Source: DASRAU01 sp036005805
Lineage (GTDB): Bacteria; Acidobacteriota; Polarisedimenticolia; Gp22-AA2
Length of the DNA: 64,000 bases
Assembly: GCA_036005805.1 (NCBI GenBank)
Contig: DASYQE010000381.1
Span: forward strand, 25,207-89,206
Direction of reading: 5' to 3'
Below are positions 45,144 through 57,008 of the stretch, piece after piece. The position numbers and the translations under genes were made by a program. The first letter of the stretch is position 1; every line of letters starts with the position of its first letter. The notes beneath the pieces are model-generated. The model saw nothing but the letters and a program-made list of their open reading frames with translations. It was not told where the DNA came from and ran no database searches.

Positions 45144-45234
45144 AAACAGGACCCCTTGCCACGGACAGCCCAAAAGCGACAACGGTGCCGCCGTCACGGC
45201 CGGGCGGCGAGGAGCGGCCGCGCCGCACGTCGGG

Positions 45235-46266
45235 TCAGCGCGGGGCGGAACGCCGCCCGGGAGCACTGAGAAGCAGCGCCGACCAGGGGCGCGCGCGGCG
45301 GCGGGCCTCGAAGCGCAGCCCGGCCGCGCGGGCCCGGCGGAGAAGATCCCTCTCGTCTTCGATGAGCAGGCCAGCCAGCACGATCCGGGCGCCCGGCCGC
45401 GCCCGATGCGCCAGCCCCGGCAGCAGGTCGCGGATGACCCGCGCCCCGATGTTGACCAGGGCGAAGTCGAACCGCCGCGCCGCGAGAGCCCGCGCCGCGT
45501 CGGCGCGCCGCACGGTCACCGGATCGGTCCGGGACGCCGCGGTCACGGCGCGCGCGCTGGCACGCGGAGCGCGATTCATCCGGAGGGTGCGCCGGGCCAC
45601 CGCGACCGCCACCGGGTCGGCGTCCACGGCGTAGGCGCGGCGGGCGCCCAGTCGCACCGCAGCCAGGGCCAGGATGCCGGTGCCGGTCCCGAGATCGAGG
45701 ACCTCGTCCCCCGGGCGGAGAAACTCTTCGAGGAGACCAAGCGACAGGCGGGTCGAGGCGTGCTCTCCGGTTCCGAACGCCTGGCCGAAGGGGATTCTCA
45801 GGACGATGCGGTCGTTCCCCGGCGGCGCTTTCAAGCCCTCGGGGAGCGCCAGGAGCCGCCGTCCGATCGGCATCGGACGAAGCGTCTTCTGCCACGCCTC
45901 GACCCAGGCGCGATCCGCCACGCGCCGCGCCCGCACGGCACCGGGTCGCAGACCGGCGGCGGCGAAGGCGCGGCGGACGCGCGCCGCTGGCTCTCCCTTC
46001 TTCAGCGTGCCCGGAAAGAAAACCGCGAGCGGAACGCGCGATCGCTTCGCGGTCGGCGGGCCTTCGTTGCTCCAGGTCTCCCGCGACTGACACGGCGGAG
46101 GCAGGCCGCCCGTCTCCACGCCGAGGCAGCCTTCTTCCCAGAGCGCGGCGACGACCGTCTCCTCGAGAGACGCCGGAACCTCGAGAGACACCTGCCACCA
46201 GGTGCGCGTCGATCGGAGGGGCGGGCGCGCGGAACCGGGGAACGGCCTGAGCGGGGGCCGACTCAC
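45235..46266 (-). CDS. prmA: Ribosomal protein L11 methyltransferase
   Basis: Trimethylates ribosomal protein L11. The 343-residue product has an N-terminal ferredoxin-like domain (STRTWWQVSLEVPASLEET), the linker FGTGEHASTRLSLGLLEEF typical of PrmA, and SAM motif I VLDLGTGTGILALAAVRLGA. The usual NIL motif reads LVNIGARVIRDLLP. The start is a GTG at 46264-46266, eight bases after dnaJ. As the last gene of hrcA-grpE-dnaK-dnaJ-prmA it should be heat-inducible with the chaperones. Confidence 0.92.
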   Translation of the reverse strand: MSRPPLRPFPGSARPPLRSTRTWWQVSLEVPASLEETVVAALWEEGCLGVETGGLPPPCQSRETWSNEGPPTAKRSRVPLAVFFPGTLKKGEPAARVRRAFAAAGLRPGAVRARRVADRAWVEAWQKTLRPMPIGRRLLALPEGLKAPPGNDRIVLRIPFGQAFGTGEHASTRLSLGLLEEFLRPGDEVLDLGTGTGILALAAVRLGARRAYAVDADPVAVAVARRTLRMNRAPRASARAVTAASRTDPVTVRRADAARALAARRFDFALVNIGARVIRDLLPGLAHRARPGARIVLAGLLIEDERDLLRRARAAGLRFEARRRARPWSALLLSAPGRRSAPR

Positions 46267-46273
46267 GCGCGGA

Positions 46274-47413
46274 TCAACTGAAGATGTCTTTGACCCGTCC
46301 GAAGAGATCGCGCGGCGCCGCGTCGGCCGGCTCCTCGCCTTCGCGCAGCGCCTCGTACAGCTCGCGCTGCTTGCGGCTCAGCCGCGCCGGGACGCGCAGG
46401 GCGACGGTGACGTAGAGGTCGCCGCGCGGGCCGCCGTCGAGGCTCGGCAGGCCCTTCCCTTTCAGCGCGAAGGTGGTGCCGCTCTGCGTCCCGTCGGGGA
46501 CGTTGATGCGCGCCGTCCCTTCGAGCGTCGGCACGGTGATCTCGGCGCCGAGCACCGCCTGGGTCACCGTGATGGCCGCGGCGCTGAAGAGGTGCGGCCC
46601 CTCGCGCCGGAAGTCGGGATGCTCCTCGACGCTCACGACGACGTACAGGTCGCCGGCGCGGCCGCCGCGCAGCCCGCCTTCCCCTTCGCCGGTCATGCGC
46701 AGCCGCACGCCCGTTTCGACGCCAGGCGGGATGCGCATCTTCAGAGTCCGCGTGGCGCGCCTGCGCCCGTCGCCACGGCAGTCGGCGCACGGATTCTGGA
46801 TGGTTTCACCGACGCCGCGGCAGTCGGGACACGACTGGCTCAGGGTGAAGAACCCCTGCTGCCGGTGGAGCTGCCCGCGCCCGCCGCAGGTGCGGCAGCT
46901 CGAGCGCTTGCCGTCCTTCGAGCCGCTGCCCTTGCAGGTCTCGCAGCTCTCCAGGCGCGGCACGGTGATCTCCTTCTCGACGCCGCGCGCCGCGTCGATG
47001 AGATCGATGCCGACGTCGATGCGCAGGTCGGAGCCGCGCTGCGGACCCGCGATGGGACCGCGCGACCCCCGGCCTCCGCCGAAAATGTCCCCCATCGAAA
47101 ACCCGAACATGCTGCCGAGGATGTCCTCGAACCCCGCGAAGACGTCGGCGTTGAAGCCGCCGCCGAACGGATCCCCCGCGGCGCCGCCGACGCCGGCGTG
47201 GCCGAAGCGGTCGTAGCGGGCGCGCTTGTCGGAGTCGGCGAGGACCGAATAGGCCTCGGCCGCCTCCTTGAACTTCTCCTCCGCCTGCTGGTCGCCGGGG
47301 TTGCGGTCGGGATGGTGCTTGAGGGCGAGGGCGCGGTAGGCCTTCTTGATGGTCCCGTCGTCCGCGCCGCGCTCGACGCCGAGGATCTCGTAGTAGTCGC
47401 GCTTCTTCTTCAA
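46274..47413 (-). CDS. dnaJ: Chaperone DnaJ (Hsp40)
   Basis: Co-chaperone that delivers substrates to DnaK and stimulates its ATPase. The 379-residue product has the J domain with HPD at 34-36 (KHHPDRNPGD), a Gly/Phe-rich linker (GGGFNADVFAGFEDILGSMF) and four CxxC zinc repeats (CETCKGSGSK, CRTCGGRG, CPDCRGVG, CADCRGDG). A two-domain substrate-binding C-terminus follows. The start is a TTG at 47411-47413 with GGAGCGGGAC upstream. It lies 31 bases after dnaK. Confidence 0.97.
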   Translation of the reverse strand: MKKKRDYYEILGVERGADDGTIKKAYRALALKHHPDRNPGDQQAEEKFKEAAEAYSVLADSDKRARYDRFGHAGVGGAAGDPFGGGFNADVFAGFEDILGSMFGFSMGDIFGGGRGSRGPIAGPQRGSDLRIDVGIDLIDAARGVEKEITVPRLESCETCKGSGSKDGKRSSCRTCGGRGQLHRQQGFFTLSQSCPDCRGVGETIQNPCADCRGDGRRRATRTLKMRIPPGVETGVRLRMTGEGEGGLRGGRAGDLYVVVSVEEHPDFRREGPHLFSAAAITVTQAVLGAEITVPTLEGTARINVPDGTQSGTTFALKGKGLPSLDGGPRGDLYVTVALRVPARLSRKQRELYEALREGEEPADAAPRDLFGRVKDIFS

Positions 47414-47444
47414 GTCCCGCTCCGGCCGGGGCCGGCGGGGACGA

Positions 47445-49334
<1,890 letters not shown>

Positions 49335-49352
49335 CGAGTCCCTCCTGACTCT

Positions 49353-50141
49353 CTAGCCCGCGGCGCGCCGGCGCTGAGGCGCGGGAGCCGATTCGGTTCC
49401 TTCGGCGGCCGCCACCTTCACGAGCGCCGGCCGGACCAGCCGGTCGCGCAGCAGGTAGCCGCGCTGCATTTCCTCGATCACCGTCCCCTCGGGCGCCTCC
49501 GCGGTCGTCACCGTCTCGACCGCCTCGTGCACCTGCGGGTCGAATTTCCTTCCCTGCGAATCGACCGGCTTGAGGCCGTCCCGCCCGAGCACCTCGAGCA
49601 TCTGCTGCAGGGTCAGCGCCACGCCCTGGCGCAGCCCGTCGTCGCCCCACCCGGGGGACTGGATGGCGCGCTCGAGACTGTCGAGGACCGGCAGCAGCGC
49701 CCGGAGGCGCTCCGTCGTCTCGCGGACACGCCGCTCGACCGCCTCGCGATCCATCTGCTTGCGGACGTTGGAGGTCTCGGCGTGGGCGCGCAGCCAGAGA
49801 TCGTGCAGGCGTTCCTTTTCCTTCTCGGCCTCGTCGAGACGCCGGCGCAGGTCGTCCGTGTCGTCGCCGCCGGGATGGGACGGCCCGGCATGGGCGCCGG
49901 CGTGGGCGTGCCCTCCGTGACCGTCGTGCTGCGCCTCGGCCTCGTGCGACACCAGCTCGCCGAAGGAGCCTTCGCCGGCGAGCGGTTCCGTCTCGTTGAT
50001 CCCGGTGACCTCGAGGATCTCGATGTCGTCGTCGCCGGTGGCGGGGAGGTCGCAGGACGGACCCGAGCCTTTGGCATCCTCTTCCTTCTCGGACGCCGGC
50101 TCATGGCGCTTGTTCGGCCTGCCGGACGGGCGCGCGGACAT
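49353..50141 (-). CDS. grpE: Nucleotide exchange factor GrpE with a His-rich N-terminal extension
   Basis: Exchanges ADP for ATP on DnaK and acts as a thermosensor. The 262-residue product is about 70 longer than usual. Residues 1-95 are an acidic, probably disordered extension with six histidines between 72 and 89 (HDGHGGHAH and following). The GrpE core is a long coiled coil (DEAEKEKERLHDLWLRAHAE) then RALLPVLDSLERAIQ and the beta domain (VHEAVETVTTAEAPEGTVIE, GYLLRDRLVRPALVKVA). The ATG at 50139-50141 has GGAGGA upstream. A TATATT box at 50159-50164 may give a second internal promoter. Confidence 0.95.
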   Translation of the reverse strand: MSARPSGRPNKRHEPASEKEEDAKGSGPSCDLPATGDDDIEILEVTGINETEPLAGEGSFGELVSHEAEAQHDGHGGHAHAGAHAGPSHPGGDDTDDLRRRLDEAEKEKERLHDLWLRAHAETSNVRKQMDREAVERRVRETTERLRALLPVLDSLERAIQSPGWGDDGLRQGVALTLQQMLEVLGRDGLKPVDSQGRKFDPQVHEAVETVTTAEAPEGTVIEEMQRGYLLRDRLVRPALVKVAAAEGTESAPAPQRRRAAG

Positions 50142-50166
50142 GGATCCTCCGGCGCCGGAATATAGG

Positions 50167-51219
50167 TTACGGGATCGGACGGCGCAACAAAGTGGAGAAC
50201 AGGCGGGAGATGTACTCGACGAGCGCCAGCGCGCGGTCGTATTCCATGCGCGTCGGCCCGAGCACCCCGATCCATCCGGTGCCGCCCTCCCCCGCCTGGT
50301 AAGGAGAGGCGACGAGCGACATCCGGCCGGACGCGAGATCCCCGGCCTCCGACCCGATGACGATGCGCGACCGGTCGGCGTCGAGGTAGCGGTCGAGAAG
50401 GCTCACCAGCCGGTGCTTCTCCTCGAAGGTGGCGAAGAGCCCCTTCATGATCTCGAGGTCGGCCAGCTCCGGGTGGTTGATGATGTTGGTCGTCCCCTCG
50501 ACGACGATGCGCCGCGCCCCCGCCTCGGCGTCGAAATAGCGGGTCCCGAGCGCCACCGCATCGCGCATGAGCGTGTCGAAGCGCGCCTTCTCCTCGGCCA
50601 TGAGGGAGACGAGGCGCCGGCGGATCTCCCCCAGCGTCTTCCCGGCGAACTCGCCCACGAGGTAGCGGCCCGCTTTCTCGAGCACGTCGGCCTCGTAGTC
50701 GTCCTCCGTGTCGAGCAGCCGGTGGCTCACCACTTCGTTGCGGTCCACGAAGATGACCAGCACCCGCTTCGGGTGGAGGCGGACGAACTCGATGTGCTTG
50801 AGGACCGCCTCCGCCGGCGGCGGCGCCAGCAGGTACGCGACCTGGCTCGTCAGCCGCGACAGCAGCTTGGGGATGGCCTCCATCGTCGTCCCGGGCTCGC
50901 CGCCGAGGTCGCGCAGGCTCTGATCGATGAGGGCGCGATCCTGCGGCGCCAGCCGCCCGGCCGGCAGGAGCGTGTCGACGTAGTAGCGATAGCCCTTGTC
51001 CGTCGGCACCCGGCCGGCCGAGGTGTGCGGCTGCACCAGGAACCCCGCCTCCTCGAGATCCGACATGACATTACGGATCGAGGCGGGGCTCAGCCCCTCC
51101 CACGACATCTTGGCGATGGTCCGCGACCCGACCGGCTCGCCGGTCAGGATGTAGTGGGACACCACGCACCGGAGGATCTCCTGGGCACGGGGCGGCAGCT
51201 CGGCTTCTTTGGCACTCAT
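50167..51219 (-). CDS. hrcA: Heat-inducible transcription repressor HrcA
   Basis: Binds CIRCE operators and represses the chaperone operon until heat shock titrates GroEL. The 350 residues have the N-terminal winged helix (ILRCVVSHYILTGEPVGSRT, LSPASIRNVMSDLEEAGFLV). HTSAGRVPTDKGYRYYVD follows, a family signature, and then the GAF-like dimerisation part with GVLGPTRMEYDRALALVEYI at the end. The ATG lies inside the spacer of the CIRCE element, so HrcA represses itself with grpE-dnaK-dnaJ-prmA. Confidence 0.98.
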   Translation of the reverse strand: MSAKEAELPPRAQEILRCVVSHYILTGEPVGSRTIAKMSWEGLSPASIRNVMSDLEEAGFLVQPHTSAGRVPTDKGYRYYVDTLLPAGRLAPQDRALIDQSLRDLGGEPGTTMEAIPKLLSRLTSQVAYLLAPPPAEAVLKHIEFVRLHPKRVLVIFVDRNEVVSHRLLDTEDDYEADVLEKAGRYLVGEFAGKTLGEIRRRLVSLMAEEKARFDTLMRDAVALGTRYFDAEAGARRIVVEGTTNIINHPELADLEIMKGLFATFEEKHRLVSLLDRYLDADRSRIVIGSEAGDLASGRMSLVASPYQAGEGGTGWIGVLGPTRMEYDRALALVEYISRLFSTLLRRPIP

Positions 51220-51235
51220 AGGCAGCGAGTGCCAA
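51209..51235. promoter_or_regulatory. CIRCE operator of the hrcA operon
   Basis: TTGGCACTC, nine bases, GAGTGCCAA: a perfect 9-base inverted repeat differing from the consensus TTAGCACTC-N9-GAGTGCTAA at one position per arm, symmetrically. It overlaps the hrcA start codon (51217-51219) and adjoins the -10 box. Confidence 0.95.
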
Positions 51236-51262
51236 TATATCCCCCTCCCGGAGGCGCGTCTA
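51234..51262 (-). promoter_or_regulatory. Promoter of the hrcA operon
   Basis: Minus strand TAGACG (51257-51262), a 17-base spacer and TATATT (51234-51239). Transcription would begin within the CIRCE element, a few bases before the hrcA ATG, so bound HrcA would block it. Confidence 0.6.
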
Positions 51263-51285
51263 TCGGGGCGCCCTGTCCCGCCTGC

Positions 51286-52551
51286 TCAGACGAGACGGGC
51301 GGTCTTGAACGTCAGGTTGACCGGCTTGCCGTCGCGCACCACGGTGAGGTCGAGCTGCTGGCCGGGCTGGCGCAGCGTTTCGCGCAGAGTGGGCAGGTCG
51401 CCGGCGGAGATGTCGCGTCCATTCCAGCGCGTCACGACGTCGCCTATCAGCGCCCCCGCGCCGTTCGCGGGAGACTGGTCCACGACGAAACCGACTTTGA
51501 GCGCGCCTTTGGCATCGGGCTGCAGCCACAGGCCGGACATGTCCCATTCGAACGGCCGGTCGAAGGACTTGTTGGGTGACAGCACCATCCGCTTGTTCTG
51601 GTAGTCGAACGCGACCTTGAAGCGCTGCAGGACCTGGTTGCCCAGGTTGCCCCCGCCGTAATCCTCGCCGCCGGGGCGCTGGACGTCGGCGTCCGGGAAG
51701 GTCGCGATGACGTCCTTGAGCGTCATGCCCCCGAGCTTAAGGCCGGCGATCCGGCCGACCCGGCCCGACAGGCGGCCGCTGACGCCCAGGCCGACGACGG
51801 CGCTGATGGTCTTCTCCGGCGCCTGCAGCCCTTCGATCACGCCGAGGTTCAGGGAGATCGGGTGCCCCGCGCCGAGATCCACGACGACGGTGGCGGGAAG
51901 GCTGCGGCCCTGCGCATCGAGCACGCCGACCTCGACGAACGGCGCGTTGTGCCGCAGCTTGAAGGGAACCGTCGTGGCGCCTTTCGGCGGCTGCCAGCGC
52001 TTCGGGTCGTCGAGCGTGACGCGCTTCGCCTCGTAATCGATTCCCACGACGAAGTTCTTGAACAGCGACGCGCCGACGACCCCGTCGTGATAGTCGGCCA
52101 GGCCGGGGAGCGGCGGCGCCACGATGGCGCGCACCTGCGTCAGCCGGAGATCCCCGAGATCGACGGTCAGGCCGTTCACGATCTCGGCGTCGACCCCTCT
52201 CTCCTCCCCTCCCGCCCCGGCCACGCGGGCCCGCATCCCCTCCTCGTACGGGAGATCGAGGGCCGTGACCCGCGGGTTCTTGTAGAGCATCAAACCTTCC
52301 ATCGGCATGCCGGTGTCGACGATCAGGTTCACCGGCTTGCCGCCGATCGCAGCCTGGACGATGACGTGGTTGTTGCTCAGGTTGAACGGGACGGAGACCC
52401 GGCCGTCCTTCGAGCGCACCTCGACGTGCGCCGGCGCCTGGGACTCACCGAAGTGCTCGTGCGGGTTCTCCGCGGTGAAGGAGCGTTGCCCCGCGCCCAC
52501 GGCGCAGGCGATGGCAAGAAAAGCGACGGTCGTCTTCGCGCGCACACCCAT
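51286..52551 (-). CDS. Retropepsin-like aspartic protease with C-terminal PDZ domain
   Basis: A predicted exported protease of 421 residues. A signal peptide (residues 1 to about 22) is followed by two retropepsin-like halves. The first has the active motif LIVDTGMPMEG (Asp-Thr-Gly at 79-81). The second has VVVDLGAGHPISLNLG, where Asp225-Leu-Gly replaces the usual Asp-Thr/Ser-Gly. A PDZ domain closes the protein (VGFVVDQSPANGAGALIGDV, TRWNGRDI, LDLTVVRDGKPVNL). The ATG at 52549-52551 has GGGAGGCGA upstream; an ATG 16 codons earlier is less likely. It sits between prfB and hrcA without evident functional link. Confidence 0.83.
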   Translation of the reverse strand: MGVRAKTTVAFLAIACAVGAGQRSFTAENPHEHFGESQAPAHVEVRSKDGRVSVPFNLSNNHVIVQAAIGGKPVNLIVDTGMPMEGLMLYKNPRVTALDLPYEEGMRARVAGAGGEERGVDAEIVNGLTVDLGDLRLTQVRAIVAPPLPGLADYHDGVVGASLFKNFVVGIDYEAKRVTLDDPKRWQPPKGATTVPFKLRHNAPFVEVGVLDAQGRSLPATVVVDLGAGHPISLNLGVIEGLQAPEKTISAVVGLGVSGRLSGRVGRIAGLKLGGMTLKDVIATFPDADVQRPGGEDYGGGNLGNQVLQRFKVAFDYQNKRMVLSPNKSFDRPFEWDMSGLWLQPDAKGALKVGFVVDQSPANGAGALIGDVVTRWNGRDISAGDLPTLRETLRQPGQQLDLTVVRDGKPVNLTFKTARLV

Positions 52552-52619
52552 GAGCTCGCCTCCCGGGAAAAACCCGACTCTCCCGATAGACGCAGGCACG
52601 AGGAAAAGGTGAGCGGAGG

Positions 52620-53757
52620 TCAGCTCGGCGAGGACGCCGCCGCGCCGGCAGGGGCGACTTTCTTGAGCAGGAACGCCCGGATGAACGGGTCGAGGTCGCC
52701 GTCGAGGACCCGATCGACATCGCCGCGCTCGAAGCCGGTGCGGTGGTCCTTGATGAGCTGGTACGGCTGCAGGACGTAGGAGCGGATCTGGCTGCCGAAG
52801 TCGATGTCCTTCTTGTCCCCCTCGTCCGCCTTGCGCTTCTCGTCCCGCTTGCGCTGCTCCACCTCGTAGAGGCGCGCCTTGAGGACGCGCATCGCCATGT
52901 CGCGGTTGCGGTGCTGCGAGCGCTCGTTCTGGCAGGAGACGACGATGCCGCTCGGCAGGTGGGTGACGCGGACCGCCGAGTCGGTGACGTTGACGTGCTG
53001 GCCGCCGGCGCCGCTGCTGCGGTAGGTGTCCACGCGCAGGTCCTTCTCCTCGATCTTGACGTCGATCGAATCGTCCAGCTCGGGGACGGCATAGACGCTG
53101 GCGAACGAGGTGTGCCGCCGCCCCGACGAGTCGAACGGCGAGATGCGCACCAGGCGGTGCACGCCGTTCTCGGCGCGCAGCCGACCGTAGGCGTTGGAAC
53201 CCTTGATCATCAGGGTCGCGCTCTTGATCCCCGCCTCGTCGCCCTTCTGGTAGTCGAGCGCCTCGACGCGGTACCGGTGCGCCTCGGCCCAGCGCAGGTA
53301 CATGCGGTAGAGCATCTCGGCCCAGTCCTGCGACTCGGTGCCGCCGGCGCCGGGATGGATGGTGAGGATGGCGTTGTTGGCGTCGTGCTCGCCGGAGAGC
53401 ATCAGCTCGAGCTCGGTGGCGTCGAGCGCCGCGCCCAGGGCGTCCACGGCAGACTGGAGATCGTCGCCGGCCGGCTCCCCTTCGCGCACCAGCTCGACCA
53501 GGGTGGCGGCGTCGTCGGCTTTCGCGGCGAGGGCGCGCTGCGCCTCGATCGCCTCGGTGATGCGGGCGCGGTCCCTCAGGACCTGCTGGGCTCTCTGCGG
53601 ATCCTTGAAGAGATCGGGGTCGGCGGCTTTGGCTTCGAGCTCGTTGAGGCGGCCTTCCGGTGCGGCCTTCTCAAAGATGCACCTTGAGCTCGGCATAGCG
53701 CGCGCGCAGCGTGTCGACGCGCCGCGCCAGTTCGTCGAGGTCGAAGGATCGTGCCAT
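52620..53757 (-). CDS. prfB: Peptide chain release factor 2, expressed by programmed +1 frameshift
   Basis: RF2 ends translation at UGA and UAA. It is encoded in two frames. The first 28 codons run from the ATG at 53755-53757 (MARSFDLDELARRVDTLRAR...) to CTT at 53674-53676, then TGA at 53671-53673. Reading continues in the +1 frame from GAG to the stop at 52620, for 378 residues in all. The site is CTT-TGA with an AAGGTG anti-Shine-Dalgarno partner (53680-53685) three bases upstream of CTT, the same spacing as in E. coli. The core has the SPF recognition tripeptide (VRISPFDSSGRRH) and the catalytic GGQ (SGAGGQHVNVTDSA). An extended -10 (TGTTATATT) lies in the 3' end of lnt. Confidence 0.96.
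53671..53685 (-). promoter_or_regulatory. Programmed +1 frameshift site of prfB
   Basis: Minus strand AAGGTG-CAT-CTT-TGA: a Shine-Dalgarno-like hexamer, a three-base spacer and the slippery CUU followed by the in-frame UGA that RF2 itself reads. Low RF2 favours the shift, giving autoregulation. Confidence 0.93.
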
Positions 53758-53801
53758 GGGGAAGGTGTCCGCCTCCGCGCCGGCCGTGTGTCCGGCTCCG
53801 C

Positions 53802-55355
<1,554 letters not shown>

Positions 55356-55367
55356 GACCAGGCTCCT

Positions 55368-57008
55368 CTACCGCGGCTCGTGCACGAGCAGGCGCAGCAC
55401 CTCGCGCACGTCGATGCGGCCGTCCGCCGCTTCGCTCAGGACCGCGTCGAGCAGCGTCGGCCGCCGCGCCTCCGCCTGCCGGTCCCGCAGCGCCGCGCGC
55501 CGGCCCGGACGCAGGAGATCCTCGCGGTCGAGCGGCAGGTACTCGAGGACGCGCACCCGATCGACCCGGCCCGAGCCGCGGCAGGCGTCGCATCCGGGAG
55601 ACGTGGCATAGGAGCCCGACCGGGCGGCGCCGGCCTCCGGCACGAGATCGAGCAGGTCGCCGAGCTCGAACGGGCGGCGGCAGACGCCGCACCCCGCCTC
55701 GAGGTGGCGCGCCGCGAGAATTCCGGCCGGAACGCAGCGCGCCGCGCGGCCGACCCGCCCCTGCGCCAGGGTCGCCGCGGCGCGGAACGCGTTGCCCGCG
55801 TCGCAGGCGGCCAGGACGACGCGCCGCGCAGCCTCCGCTTCGAGCGCCGGCGCCAGCGACTCGTCCCACGGCGTGGCGACCACCAGCAGATCGGCGGCGC
55901 TCTCGAGGGACGCGGGAGCCGGCTCGTCCCAGCCGCCGCGCACGTCGCGACGCGGCAGCCTGTGGCCCAGGAGACCGAGCACCGCGAGGAGCGCCGAGTT
56001 CCATTCGGAGGGTCCGGTCCCGGCGAGGACGAGCAGGCCCCGGCGCTCCGACGCCAGGGTCTCGACGGCGCTCAGCAGCGCCGGCAGCGCGCGTGCGTGC
56101 TGCAACGGCGTCGGATCGAGGACGCGCTCTTCGCGCAGGTGCAGGAGCGTCGTCCTGCCGTGCAGCCCCGGAAGCGACAGGGCGCCGACGGCGACCCGGC
56201 GCCCTTCGTCGCACGCCGTGAAGCGGCCCTCGCGCGGCAGGACCTGGCCGCGGGCCGCGGCCCCCGACAATCCGTCCACGAGCGCCGCGACGGCCGCGAG
56301 CGGTCCCTCGGGAAGATCGAGGCCATCCTCCCCCTCGTCCGTCTCGAGACGCAGGCGGCCGCCGTGGCGCGAAGGCTCGATCGCCAGGAGGCGCGCCCGG
56401 CGCCGCAGGCCGAGCGCGAGGAGCGCACGCAGCCACTCCGACGCCGGGGCGGACGGGCGCAGCGCCTCGATGTCGGCGGGGGCGATGCCGCGGCGCGCCG
56501 CGCGCACCAGAAGCTCGGCCTCGCCGGCCGCGCGGAACAGCACGCCGGATTCGACCTCCCCCGGATAATGACGCGCAATCGATTCAGCGAGGAAGGACGG
56601 CGGACAGATGATCGGCTCGACGCGCCGTCCGGTCAGCGCCTCGACGGCCGGCAGGAGGCCTCTCGGGTCGGCGTGCCCGAGCGCGATCTCGAGCGTCCCG
56701 CCGTCGTCGCGGACCGGCATCATCCGGTAGTGGTGCGCCAGCGCAGCCGGGATCATCCCCGTCGCCTCTCCGGCCCGCAGGGACGCCAGGAGGTCGGGGC
56801 GCATTCCTTCGAGGTGCGTGTCGAGGAAGAGATGGAACCCGACCGGCACCACCTCGCCGAGCCGCATGAGATGCCAGCCGAGGCGTCCGCCACCGAGGCG
56901 CTGGGCTTCGAGTCCGGCCCGCAATCCGGCGCCGCTCACGACCCCCGCCTCCAGCAGCAGCTCGCCCAGGAGGCGCGGCGTGTCGTGACGGCGCAGCGAC
57001 TGGGTCAT
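55368..57008 (-). CDS. Degenerate PilB/GspE-like ATPase with an MshEN-type N-terminal domain
   Basis: A 546-residue protein with the layout of a type IV pilus/type II secretion assembly ATPase but broken active sites. The N-terminus has two MshEN-like half-motifs (LLGELLLEAGVV at 13-24 and RLGWHLMRLGEV at 42-53), the module that binds c-di-GMP in relatives. The Walker A position reads AGTGPSEWNSAL (329-340) with no GKT/S. The Walker B region reads DLLVVATPWDES instead of VGEIRD. The His-box region reads VVLAACDAGNAF. The zinc cysteines are kept (440, 443, 473, 476; GCDACRGSGRVDRVRVLEYL). It is probably non-catalytic. It is coupled to the SPOR gene by ATGA and lies in the same frame as lnt. 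Confidence 0.8.
   Translation of the reverse strand: MTQSLRRHDTPRLLGELLLEAGVVSGAGLRAGLEAQRLGGGRLGWHLMRLGEVVPVGFHLFLDTHLEGMRPDLLASLRAGEATGMIPAALAHHYRMMPVRDDGGTLEIALGHADPRGLLPAVEALTGRRVEPIICPPSFLAESIARHYPGEVESGVLFRAAGEAELLVRAARRGIAPADIEALRPSAPASEWLRALLALGLRRRARLLAIEPSRHGGRLRLETDEGEDGLDLPEGPLAAVAALVDGLSGAAARGQVLPREGRFTACDEGRRVAVGALSLPGLHGRTTLLHLREERVLDPTPLQHARALPALLSAVETLASERRGLLVLAGTGPSEWNSALLAVLGLLGHRLPRRDVRGGWDEPAPASLESAADLLVVATPWDESLAPALEAEAARRVVLAACDAGNAFRAAATLAQGRVGRAARCVPAGILAARHLEAGCGVCRRPFELGDLLDLVPEAGAARSGSYATSPGCDACRGSGRVDRVRVLEYLPLDREDLLRPGRRAALRDRQAEARRPTLLDAVLSEAADGRIDVREVLRLLVHEPR

Noticed and set aside
45170..45234. G+C-rich sequence after prmA as a terminator
   Set aside because: Complementary stretches are short and imperfect, and no T-run follows on the minus strand beyond TTTT.
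55368..57008. Calling this gene a functional PilB
   Set aside because: Walker A, Walker B and His-box residues are missing, so an active pilus assembly ATPase is unlikely despite the shared architecture.
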